Part shown: in pieces, positions 8,020-16,968 of the stretch | Layout of the letters: each line of letters opens with the position of its first letter | Numbering within the stretch: the stretch's first letter is position 1 | NCBI RefSeq assembly: GCF_029846275.1 | Contig: NZ_JARVWS010000001.1 | Coordinates: 682,001 to 746,000 of the forward strand | Length of the DNA stretch: 64,000 nucleotides | From: Nocardioides sp. CER19 | GTDB lineage: Bacteria; Actinomycetota; Actinomycetes; Propionibacteriales; Nocardioidaceae | Direction: 5' to 3' | Translations under genes and position numbers: made by a program | The notes under the pieces: model-generated | What the model was told of the DNA's origin: nothing | Database searches by the model: none | What the model saw: the letters and a program-made list of their open reading frames with translations, nothing else

Positions 8020-9192
8020 ATGACGGCCACAGCGTTCCCGACCCGCCCCGCGACCGGGCGTTCGGCTGCCTGGAACCGCCTGGGTGAGCGCCTCGCCGCC
8101 CGCGCCGAGCGCATCGCCAACGCCGCCGTGACGCCGCTGGTGCCGGCCGACTACCTCGACCTGTTCCACCCGCTGCGCGCCGGGGCCGACCTGCGTGCCC
8201 GCATCGTCTCGGTCCATCCCGAGACCCGCGACGCGGCGACCATCGTCCTCAAGCCGGGGCGCGACTGGGCCGGCCACGTGCCGGGGCAGTACATCCGGAT
8301 CGGCATCGACGTCGACGGCGTCCGGCAGTGGCGGGCCTACTCGCTCACCCACGGCCCGCGTCCCGACGGCCTCATCTCGATCACGGTCAAGGCGGTGCCC
8401 GACGGCATCGTCAGCAACCACCTGGTCCACCGCGCGAAGCCCGGGACGCTCGTCCACCTCGAGCAGGCGCAGGGCGAGTTCGTGCTGCCGCCCGACCTCG
8501 CCGGCCACAAGCTCCTCTTCGTCACCGCCGGCTCGGGCGTCACGCCGGTCATCGGCATGCTGCGCAACCTCTTCCCGGTGACCGACGAGGGAGTCGTGGG
8601 CCTCGACAAGCTCGACCCGCGCAAGGGTGCCCTCGACATCGTCTGCGTCCACATCGCGCCGAGCCGCCCGGACTCGATCTTCCTCCGCAACCTGGAGGAG
8701 CTCGGCCGCGCCGGTGCGATCGACCTCGTCGCGCGGTACGACGACCAGCACGGCGTGCTCGACGTCGACGTGCTCGGCGAGCTGGTGCCCGACCTGGCCG
8801 AGCGGACGACGTACGCCTGTGGCCCGGCGGGGCTGCTCGACGCCCTCGCCGCCCACCACGAGACCAACGGGCTGGGGCTGTTCACCGAGCAGTTCCGGGC
8901 CAGCACCGTCGTCGTCGGTGACGGCGGGACCGTGCGGTTCGAGGCCGGCGGCCTGGAGATCGAGACCGACGCCGCGACCCCGATCCTGGATGCCGCCGAG
9001 GAAGCCGGCGTCCTGATGCCGAGCGGGTGCCGGATGGGCATCTGCTTCGGCTGCGTCCTGCCCCTCAAGGAGGGTGCCGTGCGTGACCTGCGCAGCGGCG
9101 ACCTCATCGTCGCCAACCCGGGTGAGAGCGACGGCATCCAGATCCAGACCTGCATCAGCGCCGCAGCCGGCGCGTGCGTCATCGACCACTGA
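8020..9192 (+). CDS. Ferredoxin reductase with C-terminal 2Fe-2S domain (desaturase electron donor)
   Basis: 390 residues from ATG 8020. The FAD motif RAYSLTHGP and the nucleotide-binding AGSGVTPVIGML define the ferredoxin-NADP reductase fold. The C-terminal plant-type ferredoxin domain has Cys 337, 342, 345 (CRMGICFGC) and 378 (QTC) to bind a 2Fe-2S cluster. Electrons would flow NAD(P)H to FAD to 2Fe-2S to the desaturase encoded 11 bp downstream. This matches the mycobacterial Rv3230c oxidoreductase partner of DesA3 (family knowledge). The start avoids the upstream regulatory region. Confidence 0.9.
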   Translation: MTATAFPTRPATGRSAAWNRLGERLAARAERIANAAVTPLVPADYLDLFHPLRAGADLRARIVSVHPETRDAATIVLKPGRDWAGHVPGQYIRIGIDVDGVRQWRAYSLTHGPRPDGLISITVKAVPDGIVSNHLVHRAKPGTLVHLEQAQGEFVLPPDLAGHKLLFVTAGSGVTPVIGMLRNLFPVTDEGVVGLDKLDPRKGALDIVCVHIAPSRPDSIFLRNLEELGRAGAIDLVARYDDQHGVLDVDVLGELVPDLAERTTYACGPAGLLDALAAHHETNGLGLFTEQFRASTVVVGDGGTVRFEAGGLEIETDAATPILDAAEEAGVLMPSGCRMGICFGCVLPLKEGAVRDLRSGDLIVANPGESDGIQIQTCISAAAGACVIDH

Positions 9193-9203
9193 AAGGTAGC
9201 CAG

Positions 9204-10433
9204 ATGACCATCGTCAACGAGCCCAGCCTCGAGACCACCGACAGCCCGATCGCCCACCTCAGTCGTGAGGACATCGAGGCGATCGGTGAGGAGCTCGACG
9301 CGATCCGCGCCGAGGTGATCGCCAGTCGTGGCGAGCGCGACGCGGCCTACATCCACCGGGTGATCAAGACCCAGCGCTACCTCGAGCTGGGCTCCCGCGC
9401 GGTGCTGCTCGGCAGCATGTTCCCGCCGGCGTTCATCGCGGGCACGGTGGGCCTGAGCGTCGCCAAGATCCTCGACAACATGGAGATCGGCCACAACATC
9501 CTCCACGGCCAGTGGGACTGGATGCGCGACCCCAAGATCCACTCGACCACGTGGGACTGGGACAACGCGGCCACCGCCGAGGGCTGGAAGAAGGCCCACA
9601 ACGAGGAGCACCACACCTACACGAACATCGTCGGCATGGACAACGACCTCGGCTGGGGCCTGGTCCGCGTCGACGAGGAGCAGCAGTGGACCCCGCGCTG
9701 CCTCATCCAGCCGGCGCTCAACTTCGTCAACATGCTGATCTTCCAGTACGGCATCGCCGCCTACGACCTCAAGCTGGGCGACAACCTGCGGGTGCCGAAG
9801 GAGGAACGGTCGGAGGAGTTCAAGCGCCAGCTCCAGGGGACGCTGACCAAGATCCGCAAGCAGGCGACCAAGGACTACGTCGTCCACCCGCTGCTGTCCG
9901 GCCCCTCCTTCGCGACCACGTTCGCCGCGAACGCGATCGCCAACCTCGTGCGCAACGTCTGGTCGCACGCGGTCATCATGTGCGGTCACTTCCCGGAGGG
10001 CGTCGCGACGTTCGAGCTCGACGAGCTGCCCGAGAACGAGACCCGCGGCGACTGGTACCTCCGCCAGATGATCGGGTCCGCCAACATCTCCGGCTCCAAG
10101 GCCATGCACATCATGACCGGCAACCTGTCGCACCAGATCGAGCACCACATCTGGCCCGACCTGCCGTCCAACCGCTACGCCGAGGTCGCGCCGCGCGTGC
10201 AGGCGATCTTCGAGAAGTACGGCCTGCGCTACCACTCGGCACCGTTGCCGGCGCAGGTCTACAGCGCCTGGCACAAGACGGTCCGGCTGGCCTTCCCGAA
10301 CGGCTGGTGGGAGACCACCACGAAGCGCAACCTGCCCTCGCAGCTGCGCCTGGTCGGCAAGATCGTCAAGGCGAAGGGCAAGAACCGCCTCCGGATGCTC
10401 AAGGAGCTCGAGGCGCGGGCCGCCGCCCGCTGA
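9204..10433 (+). CDS. Membrane fatty acid (acyl-CoA) desaturase, DesA3-like
   Basis: 409 residues from ATG 9204, preceded by AAAGG. The three di-iron histidine boxes are intact: HNILH (97-101), HNEEHH (132-137) and HQIEHH (310-315). Hydrophobic segments flank the boxes, as expected for an integral-membrane desaturase. Co-transcription with the FAD/2Fe-2S reductase indicates a two-component system that introduces a double bond into acyl chains, probably at delta-9 as for DesA3. HQIEHH is also common in front-end desaturases, so regioselectivity is open. A strong terminator follows. Confidence 0.9.
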   Translation: MTIVNEPSLETTDSPIAHLSREDIEAIGEELDAIRAEVIASRGERDAAYIHRVIKTQRYLELGSRAVLLGSMFPPAFIAGTVGLSVAKILDNMEIGHNILHGQWDWMRDPKIHSTTWDWDNAATAEGWKKAHNEEHHTYTNIVGMDNDLGWGLVRVDEEQQWTPRCLIQPALNFVNMLIFQYGIAAYDLKLGDNLRVPKEERSEEFKRQLQGTLTKIRKQATKDYVVHPLLSGPSFATTFAANAIANLVRNVWSHAVIMCGHFPEGVATFELDELPENETRGDWYLRQMIGSANISGSKAMHIMTGNLSHQIEHHIWPDLPSNRYAEVAPRVQAIFEKYGLRYHSAPLPAQVYSAWHKTVRLAFPNGWWETTTKRNLPSQLRLVGKIVKAKGKNRLRMLKELEARAAAR

Positions 10434-10446
10434 CCAGCTCCGACGT

Positions 10447-10482
10447 ACGACGGCCCGCCCGGTGATCCGGGCGGGCCGTCGT
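10447..10482. terminator. Strong stem-loop terminator
   Basis: Perfect 15-bp stem (10447-10461 with 10468-10482) and loop GTGATC, just after the desaturase stop and before the stop of the convergent flavoenzyme gene. No long T run, typical of high-GC actinobacteria. It can serve both strands. Confidence 0.85.
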
Positions 10483-10501
10483 CTCGTTGCGGCGGCCGCC
10501 G

Positions 10502-11743
10502 TCAGAGCAGCGGGTGCTTGGGCGGCGCCGTGCCGTCGAGCAGGTGGCGCCCGAGGTGGACGTACTTCCACCGGGCCGGGTCGTGCAGCGAGTGGACGCG
10601 CACGTTGCGCCAGTGCCGGTCGAGGCCGTGACGCTCGTCGGCCGACGAGGTGCCGCCCAGCTCGATGACCTCGGTGGCGACCTCAGGGCCGACCTCCTGG
10701 GCCAGCGCCTTCACCTCGGCGACGGCGAGGGAGGCCTCGATGAGTGCCTCCTCCGTCGGCGCCGGCACGGTCCGGACGGCGTCGACCGCCGCGCCCGCCC
10801 GCGCGAACAGCGCCTCGAGGGCCGCGACCAGCGCGCGCAGTCGTCCGAAGCGGTGCTGCACGAGCTGCTCGTCGGCGACGCGCTCGACGTCCGCCTCCAC
10901 CCACGGCCGGGCCCGCTCGCGCACGAACGCGGCGCCGTCCTCGAGTGCGGCGCGGGCGATGCCGACGTCGATCGCCGCGTGCAGCAGCTGGTCGTAGGCG
11001 CCGACCGGGCTGCGCGGCGGGTCCACCGGCAGCTCGCCCAGGTCGATGACGCGCTCCCACGGGACCAGGACGTCGATGAGGTGGACCGACCCGCTGGCCG
11101 TGGTCCGCTGGCCGAAGGCCGTCCAGTCGCCGTCGATCGCGACTCCGGCGTCCGACGGGCTGACGAAGGCGATCACCGGGTGTCCGGGGTCGCCGTCCAG
11201 GTTCGCGGCGACGCCGAAGAGGGTGGAGCCGAGGGCGCCCGTCGCATAGAACTTCCGGCCGCTCAGCACGCCCGTGCCGTCCGGCCGGCGGGTCAGCGAC
11301 GTACGCCGGTCGAAGACGTGCGCCGTGCCCCGCTCGGCGGTGGCGTTGCCCAGCCATCCGCTGCCGGTCGCGACCTCGTGGAGGAGGGCGAGCGTGTCCG
11401 GCTCCGCGGCGAGCGACGCGATGTCGAGGAGGACGAAGTGCGAGAGCACGAGCTGGGCGAGGTTGGCGTCCCCGCGCGCCAGCCGGCGCAGGACGTCGGC
11501 GGAGACCGAGAGCGGAAGGCCGGACCCGCCCGCGCTGCGGGGGACGGTGACGCCCAGGAGACCCGTCCCGGCGAGCTCGGTGAGCAGCCCGATCGGGTGC
11601 GTGCGGGTCAGGTCCCGGTCGGTGGCCCCGGCCGCGGCGCTGGTCGCGAGGGCGTCGGCGATCTGCGCCGCCTCCGCGGCGGTGAGTGACGGCGTGCGCG
11701 GGCTCCCGCCCGCCGTGTCGGTAGGGCTCAGCTGGGTGGTCAC
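10502..11743 (-). CDS. Acyl-CoA dehydrogenase-like flavoenzyme (SfnB/DszC-like)
   Basis: 413 residues from GTG 11743, chosen because GGAGGAG lies just upstream; longer in-frame starts would cross the divergent promoter. The fold is of the acyl-CoA dehydrogenase type (ATGALGSTLFGVAA, C-terminal helical region ending PPKHPLL). It lacks an obvious catalytic Glu context, and the pattern fits the SfnB/DszC monooxygenase-like subgroup, which uses reduced flavin to attack sulfur compounds or other small substrates. It is divergent from an AhpD-like gene, a pairing seen in other actinobacteria. Substrate unknown; ordinary acyl-CoA dehydrogenase activity is the alternative. Confidence 0.75.
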   Translation of the reverse strand: MTTQLSPTDTAGGSPRTPSLTAAEAAQIADALATSAAAGATDRDLTRTHPIGLLTELAGTGLLGVTVPRSAGGSGLPLSVSADVLRRLARGDANLAQLVLSHFVLLDIASLAAEPDTLALLHEVATGSGWLGNATAERGTAHVFDRRTSLTRRPDGTGVLSGRKFYATGALGSTLFGVAANLDGDPGHPVIAFVSPSDAGVAIDGDWTAFGQRTTASGSVHLIDVLVPWERVIDLGELPVDPPRSPVGAYDQLLHAAIDVGIARAALEDGAAFVRERARPWVEADVERVADEQLVQHRFGRLRALVAALEALFARAGAAVDAVRTVPAPTEEALIEASLAVAEVKALAQEVGPEVATEVIELGGTSSADERHGLDRHWRNVRVHSLHDPARWKYVHLGRHLLDGTAPPKHPLL

Positions 11744-11765
11744 GCGATCTCCTCCGGGACGACTC

Positions 11766-11812
11766 GGATCTAATCTTGTAAATAGACTGACATGATATAC
11801 ATAAACGAGTCC
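11766..11812. promoter_or_regulatory. AT-rich divergent promoter/operator region
   Basis: About 45 bp (CTAATCTTGTAAATAG, then ACATGATATACATAAACG) stand out as AT-rich in an otherwise very GC-rich window. TATACAT is a plausible -10 for the AhpD-like gene, and TGTA...TACA ends suggest an imperfect operator. It separates the flavoenzyme and AhpD-like genes, which are therefore probably co-regulated. Confidence 0.5.
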
Positions 11813-11834
11813 CCGATCGTTCAGAGGAGAGAGC

Positions 11835-12443
11835 ATGGCCACCACACTCATCGAGCCCGGCACCACGACGCCCGTCCTCCCCAAGCACCTCGTCACCCGC
11901 CTCGGCGGCGTGGACCGCGAGGACGTGTCGCCGAAGCTGCAGCGCCAGTTCGACGCCGCCCAGAGCAGCTACGGCTACGTCCCCAACTGGCTGCGCGGGT
12001 ACGCCGTCAACGAAGCCACCCTCGAGCGCCTCCTCGCGATCTACGGGCCGCTGTGGGACGACAGCGCCGACCACCACCTGACGATCCAGGAGCGGGAGCT
12101 GATCTCCGTCGTGGTCGCCCACGAGAACGAGTGCGGCTACTGCGTCGCCAACCACCGCTACGGCCTCGCGAAGGCCACCGGCGACAAGGAGCGCGCCGCC
12201 CGGATCGCGGACGACCACCACCTCGTCGAGTTCTCCGACCGCGACCAGGCCCTCGTCGACCTCGCCGCGAAGGTCACCAACGAGGCGCACCTCGTCGGGG
12301 AGGCCGACTACGAGAAGCTGCGCCGCGTCGGCCTGACCAACGCCGGCATCGTCGAGGCGATCGAGGTCGCCGCCTTCTTCAGCTACGCCAACAAGCTGAC
12401 CCAGGCCATCGGGCTCCAGCCCGACTCGACGCTCTTCGCCTGA
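11835..12443 (+). CDS. AhpD-like/carboxymuconolactone decarboxylase-family peroxidase-related protein
   Basis: 202 residues with GAGGAGAG just before ATG 11835. The AhpD signature is present: Cys 100 and Cys 103 in ECGYC, with His 107 in CVANH, the relay used by alkylhydroperoxidase D. Helical all-alpha sequence surrounds it. It likely forms a cytoplasmic thiol peroxidase oligomer. It is divergent from the SfnB/DszC-like flavoenzyme; such an enzyme can leak peroxide, so a detoxifying partnership is plausible but inferred. A perfect terminator follows. Confidence 0.85.
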   Translation: MATTLIEPGTTTPVLPKHLVTRLGGVDREDVSPKLQRQFDAAQSSYGYVPNWLRGYAVNEATLERLLAIYGPLWDDSADHHLTIQERELISVVVAHENECGYCVANHRYGLAKATGDKERAARIADDHHLVEFSDRDQALVDLAAKVTNEAHLVGEADYEKLRRVGLTNAGIVEAIEVAAFFSYANKLTQAIGLQPDSTLFA

Positions 12444-12455
12444 GTGCTGACCCGC

Positions 12456-12486
12456 GACCCGATCCGGGCATCACCCGGATCGGGTC
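12456..12486 (+). terminator. Stem-loop terminator after the AhpD-like gene
   Basis: Perfect 13-bp stem (GACCCGATCCGGG, 12456-12468, with 12474-12486) and loop CATCA, 13 bp after the stop codon. Confidence 0.88.
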
Positions 12487-12509
12487 AGGCGCCGGGGCGT
12501 CGGCAAACC

Positions 12510-12515
12510 TAGGTT
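12510..12515 (+). promoter_or_regulatory. Leaderless -10 element for the GlsB-type gene
   Basis: TAGGTT ends 6 bases before ATG 12522, the spacing of actinobacterial leaderless transcripts, and no Shine-Dalgarno sequence is present. It lies in the palindrome AACCTAGGTT (12506-12515), which could also be an operator. Confidence 0.6.
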
Positions 12516-12521
12516 CGCCGC

Positions 12522-12785
12522 ATGCTCATCCTCGGCATCATCCTGTTCGGCATGCTCATCGGCGCGGGAGCACAGCTGATCCTGGGGCGCCACGGCCGGC
12601 CGATCGACTGGACGATGGCCTTCGTCAGCGGCCTGCTCGGCTCGTTCGTCGGCGGCCTGCTGATCAGCCTGCTCTCCGGTGACGGCATCGAGCTGCGGGC
12701 GAGCGGCGTCATCGGGTCGATCGTCGGCGCCGTCCTCGTCACGCTCGCCTGGACCGCGCTCCGCAACCGGTCGGCCCACGGCTGA
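12522..12785 (+). CDS. GlsB/YeaQ/YmgE-type small stress membrane protein
   Basis: 87 residues with three hydrophobic segments (about 2-20, 32-50, 60-78) and glycine-rich turns (GMLIGAGAQL, GSFVGGLL, GSIVGAVL) characteristic of the transglycosylase-associated/GlsB family. Its biochemical role is unknown; family members are linked to envelope and general stress. It probably starts leaderless. A 60-bp tandem array begins 27 bp after its stop. Confidence 0.72.
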   Translation: MLILGIILFGMLIGAGAQLILGRHGRPIDWTMAFVSGLLGSFVGGLLISLLSGDGIELRASGVIGSIVGAVLVTLAWTALRNRSAHG

Positions 12786-12811
12786 CCACCCACTCGATGA
12801 CGTGTCGCCCA

Positions 12812-13250
12812 GGTGTCACCGTGACATGTGGCGCCACCGGTGACACCTCCGAAGTGTCGCCCGACCCGCACAGTGTCACCGTGACACGTGGCGCTACCGG
12901 TGACACCTCCGAAGTGTCGCCCGACCCGCACAGTGTCACCGTGACACGTGGCGCTACCGGTGACACCTCCGAAGTGTCGCGCGACCCGCCAGGTGTCACC
13001 GTGACACGTGGCGCCACCGGTGACACCTCCGAAGTGTCGCGCGACCCGCCAGGTGTCACCGTGACACGTGGCGCCACCGCTGACACCTCCGAAGTGTCAC
13101 CCGACCCGCCAGGTGTCACCGTGACACTCGGCGCCACCGGTGACACCTCCGACGTGTCACCCGACCCGCCAGGTGTCACCGTGACACTTGGCGCCACCGG
13201 TGACACCTCCGAAGTGTCACCCGACCCGCACAGTGTCACCGTGACACTTC
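12812..13250. repeat. 60-bp minisatellite built of GTGTCAC/GTGACAC palindromes
   Basis: About 7.3 head-to-tail copies of exactly 60 bp fill the gap between two convergent genes. Every unit carries the palindrome GTGTCACCGTGACAC (starts 12813, 12873, 12933, 12993, 13053, 13113, 13173, 13233; the first ends in T). Each full unit also carries the spaced inverted repeat GTGACAC-CTCCGAA-GTGTC. Units at 12841 and 12901 are identical; others differ at a few bases. Since 60 is divisible by three and the unit is nearly self-complementary, both strands are open and both translate as GDTSEVSP-type repeats, but no ribosome site is visible. I treat it as non-coding. Confidence 0.95.
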
Positions 13251-13281
13251 GCGGCGGCGAGCCGATCCACCGGCCACGCCC

Positions 13282-13986
13282 TCACCCGAGGTAGCGCACC
13301 TCGAGCGGACGCTCGACGACCTCGCCGTCGACCAGGTCGACGCGGAACGCCTGCCCGTCCGGGCGCTCGCTGACCGCCTCGACCAGCGCCCCGTCGCGCC
13401 ACAGCAGCGCGACCCCGTCGTCGGCCGCGTGCCCGCCCGGCAGCCGCCCGCTGCCGACCATCGCGTGGTACGCCGCCCGCCGCTCGGCCTCGCCGAGGTA
13501 GTGCGGGCACGCGCTGCCCGGCAGGAACCCCAGGCCGTCCGGCAGTGCCGCCAGCGGCCCGTAGGAGTCGGTCGAGGACCCCTCGAACCAGCAGTTCATC
13601 CCGGCACTGATCCCGGCGAGCACCGTGCCCTCCTCTGCGGCCTGGCGCAGCACCCGGTCCACGCCGTGCAGCCGCCAGAGGGCGAGCAGGTTAGCCGTCG
13701 AGCCGCCCCCGACGTAGACGACGTCCTGGTCGAGGAGCGTCTTCGGCTCCCCGTAGCCCCACGGGTCGCGGCAGAACAGCGACAGCACGCTCGTCCGGGC
13801 GCGCCCCTCGAACGCGGCCAGGAAGCGGTCGGCGTACTCCTTCGAGTCGCCGCTGGCCGTCGGCACGAAGCACACCCGGGGACGGTCCTTGCCCGTCAGC
13901 GACAGCAGGAGGTCGTCGATGAGGGAGGAGCCGTCCTCGGACATCGAGAAGCCGCCACCGCCGAGGGTCAGGATCGTCGCCGTCAC
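13282..13986 (-). CDS. Peptidase E (S51 dipeptidase E-like)
   Basis: 234 residues. GGGGFSM at the N-terminus and the nucleophile elbow GISAGMNCWF mark family S51 serine peptidases with a Rossmann-like fold; YVGGGSTANLLALWR is the family signature. It should cleave Asp-X dipeptides or act as a related cyanophycinase-like hydrolase in the cytoplasm. GTG 13986 has a TAGGGT -10 seven bases upstream, so it probably starts leaderless. It lies 16 bp downstream of phosphoglucomutase on the same strand and may also be read from there. Its stop is just past the 60-bp array. Confidence 0.85.
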   Translation of the reverse strand: MTATILTLGGGGFSMSEDGSSLIDDLLLSLTGKDRPRVCFVPTASGDSKEYADRFLAAFEGRARTSVLSLFCRDPWGYGEPKTLLDQDVVYVGGGSTANLLALWRLHGVDRVLRQAAEEGTVLAGISAGMNCWFEGSSTDSYGPLAALPDGLGFLPGSACPHYLGEAERRAAYHAMVGSGRLPGGHAADDGVALLWRDGALVEAVSERPDGQAFRVDLVDGEVVERPLEVRYLG

Positions 13987-13993
13987 GACGGCG

Positions 13994-13999
13994 ACCCTA
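13994..13999 (-). promoter_or_regulatory. Leaderless -10 element for peptidase E
   Basis: TAGGGT on the minus strand, seven bases ahead of GTG 13986, with no ribosome site between. It overlaps the stop region of phosphoglucomutase. Confidence 0.5.
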
Positions 14000-14002
14000 C
14001 GG

Positions 14003-15634
<1,632 letters not shown>

Positions 15635-15652
15635 GGGGCAAATCTGCCTGGT

Positions 15653-15664
15653 TACTCGCGGGTA
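15653..15664. promoter_or_regulatory. Putative operator, TACTCGCGGGTA
   Basis: Near-palindrome (one mismatched pair) 11 bases upstream of the crotonase -10, so it would overlap the -35. It is one of four related sites (also 21415, 39928, 48821) upstream of acyl-CoA metabolism genes. A TetR-type repressor is a reasonable guess. Confidence 0.5.
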
Positions 15665-15675
15665 GGGAAATGTCC

Positions 15676-15681
15676 TAGGCT
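15676..15681 (+). promoter_or_regulatory. Leaderless -10 element for the crotonase gene
   Basis: TAGGCT, six bases before ATG 15688, and no Shine-Dalgarno sequence. Confidence 0.6.
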
Positions 15682-15687
15682 GAGCAC

Positions 15688-16482
15688 ATGGCTCTCGTCA
15701 CCCGCACGACCACCGACGGCGTCGCCCAGGTGCGGCTCGCCCGCCCCGACAAGCTCAACGCGCTGACCCTGCCGCTGCTCGACGAGCTCGTCGCGACCGC
15801 CCGGGAGCTGCGCAAGGACAAGACCCTGCGCGCGGTCGTCATCGCGGGGGAGGGCGACTCCTTCTGCGCCGGCCTCGACTTCGCGAGCACGCTCGAGAAG
15901 CCGATCGACGTCGCCAAGGCGTTCGCGCCGCGGCCGTGGCGGGGCACCAACACGTTCCAGGAGGCGTGCTGGGCCTGGCGCCGCGTGCCGGTCCCGGTGA
16001 TCGCGGCCGTCCACGGGCACTGCCTGGGGGGCGGGGTCCAGATCGCGCTCGCCGCCGACTTCAGGTTCGCCACCCCCGACTCCACGTGGTCGGTGCTCGA
16101 GGGCAAGTGGGGCATCATCCCCGACATGTCGGGCATCCAGGCCCTCTCCGAGCTCGTCGGCATCGACACCGCCAAGCGGCTCACGATGACGGCCGAGATG
16201 CTGAGCGGCAAGCAGGCCAGCGACCTCGGCCTGGTCACCGAGCTGGACGCCGACCCGGTCGTCGCGGCCACCGCGTTCGCCCAGCGGCTCGCCGAGCGGT
16301 CGCCGGACGCCCTCGCTGCGGCCAAGCGGCTGTTCAACGACACGTGGCACCGCTCGCCGCGCCGCACGTTCGCCCGCGAGCGCATCGAGCAGGCGTTCCT
16401 GCTGTTCGGTGCCAACACCAAGATCGCCCGCGAGGCGGCGTTCAAGAAGGTCGCGCCTGTCTACAAGCCGCGCCAGCGGTAA
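15688..16482 (+). CDS. Crotonase/enoyl-CoA hydratase family protein
   Basis: 264 residues. The CoA-binding and oxyanion-hole regions are visible: SFCAGLDFAS (about 55-65) and HGHCLGGGVQIALAADFRFA (about 109-128). The second active-site region WGIIPDMSGIQALSELVG has Asp rather than the Glu of classic hydratases, so isomerase, hydrolase or another crotonase reaction is possible. The substrate is an acyl-CoA in the cytoplasm. It starts leaderless from a promoter that carries the shared palindrome, tying it to the acyl-CoA dehydrogenase, EtfD-like and malyl-CoA-lyase loci. Confidence 0.87.
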   Translation: MALVTRTTTDGVAQVRLARPDKLNALTLPLLDELVATARELRKDKTLRAVVIAGEGDSFCAGLDFASTLEKPIDVAKAFAPRPWRGTNTFQEACWAWRRVPVPVIAAVHGHCLGGGVQIALAADFRFATPDSTWSVLEGKWGIIPDMSGIQALSELVGIDTAKRLTMTAEMLSGKQASDLGLVTELDADPVVAATAFAQRLAERSPDALAAAKRLFNDTWHRSPRRTFARERIEQAFLLFGANTKIAREAAFKKVAPVYKPRQR

Positions 16483-16491
16483 CAGGGGCAC

Positions 16492-16968
16492 GTGCAGACC
16501 TTCCTGCCGTACGCCGACTTCGCCCGCACCATGGAGGTGCTGGACCGCAAGCGGCTGGGCAAGCAACGCGTGGAGTGCATCCAGATCGTGCGCGGCCTGG
16601 TCCGGCCCGACTACGCGTGGCGGCACCACCCGGCAGTGAAGATGTGGGCGGGGTGCCTGGAGGCGCTGGGTGCCTACGGGCTGGCCTCGACGCGTGCCTG
16701 GGCGGCGGCCGGCTTCGCGGACACGTGCGCCGACACCATCCGGGCGGACCTGGCCACCGCCGGTGTCACGACCGTGCGCGAGCAGGCCGAGCTGGCCGAG
16801 GCCGGCGAGCTGCCCCTCTGGCTCGGTGACGAGGCGTTCCACCGCAGCCACCAGTCCTCCCTGCTGCGCAAGGACCCCGACCACTACGGACCGCTCTTCC
16901 CGGGCGTCCCCGACGACCTGCCCTACATCTGGCCGCCGGGACGGGGCGCGGGCGGCCCTCAGGGATAG
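16492..16968 (+). CDS. MSMEG_6728-family protein (possible pyrimidine-dimer glycosylase relative)
   Basis: 158 residues from GTG 16492, nine bases after the crotonase stop. The N-terminus MQTFLPY.DF..T...LD..RLGKQR matches the conserved actinobacterial MSMEG_6728 family, which resembles the T4 endonuclease V (pyrimidine-dimer glycosylase) fold; HPAVKMW is also conserved. A DNA-repair role is family-based and unproven. The last 10 bp overlap the end of the convergent SDR gene. Confidence 0.75.
   Translation: MQTFLPYADFARTMEVLDRKRLGKQRVECIQIVRGLVRPDYAWRHHPAVKMWAGCLEALGAYGLASTRAWAAAGFADTCADTIRADLATAGVTTVREQAELAEAGELPLWLGDEAFHRSHQSSLLRKDPDHYGPLFPGVPDDLPYIWPPGRGAGGPQG

Noticed and set aside
12812..13250. 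CRISPR array
   Set aside because: Units are contiguous with no unique spacers, and no cas genes are near.
12739..13294. Repeat-protein genes of about 165 residues on either strand of the 60-bp array
   Set aside because: Both strands are open only because the unit is 60 bp and near-palindromic; no ribosome site and no codon bias.
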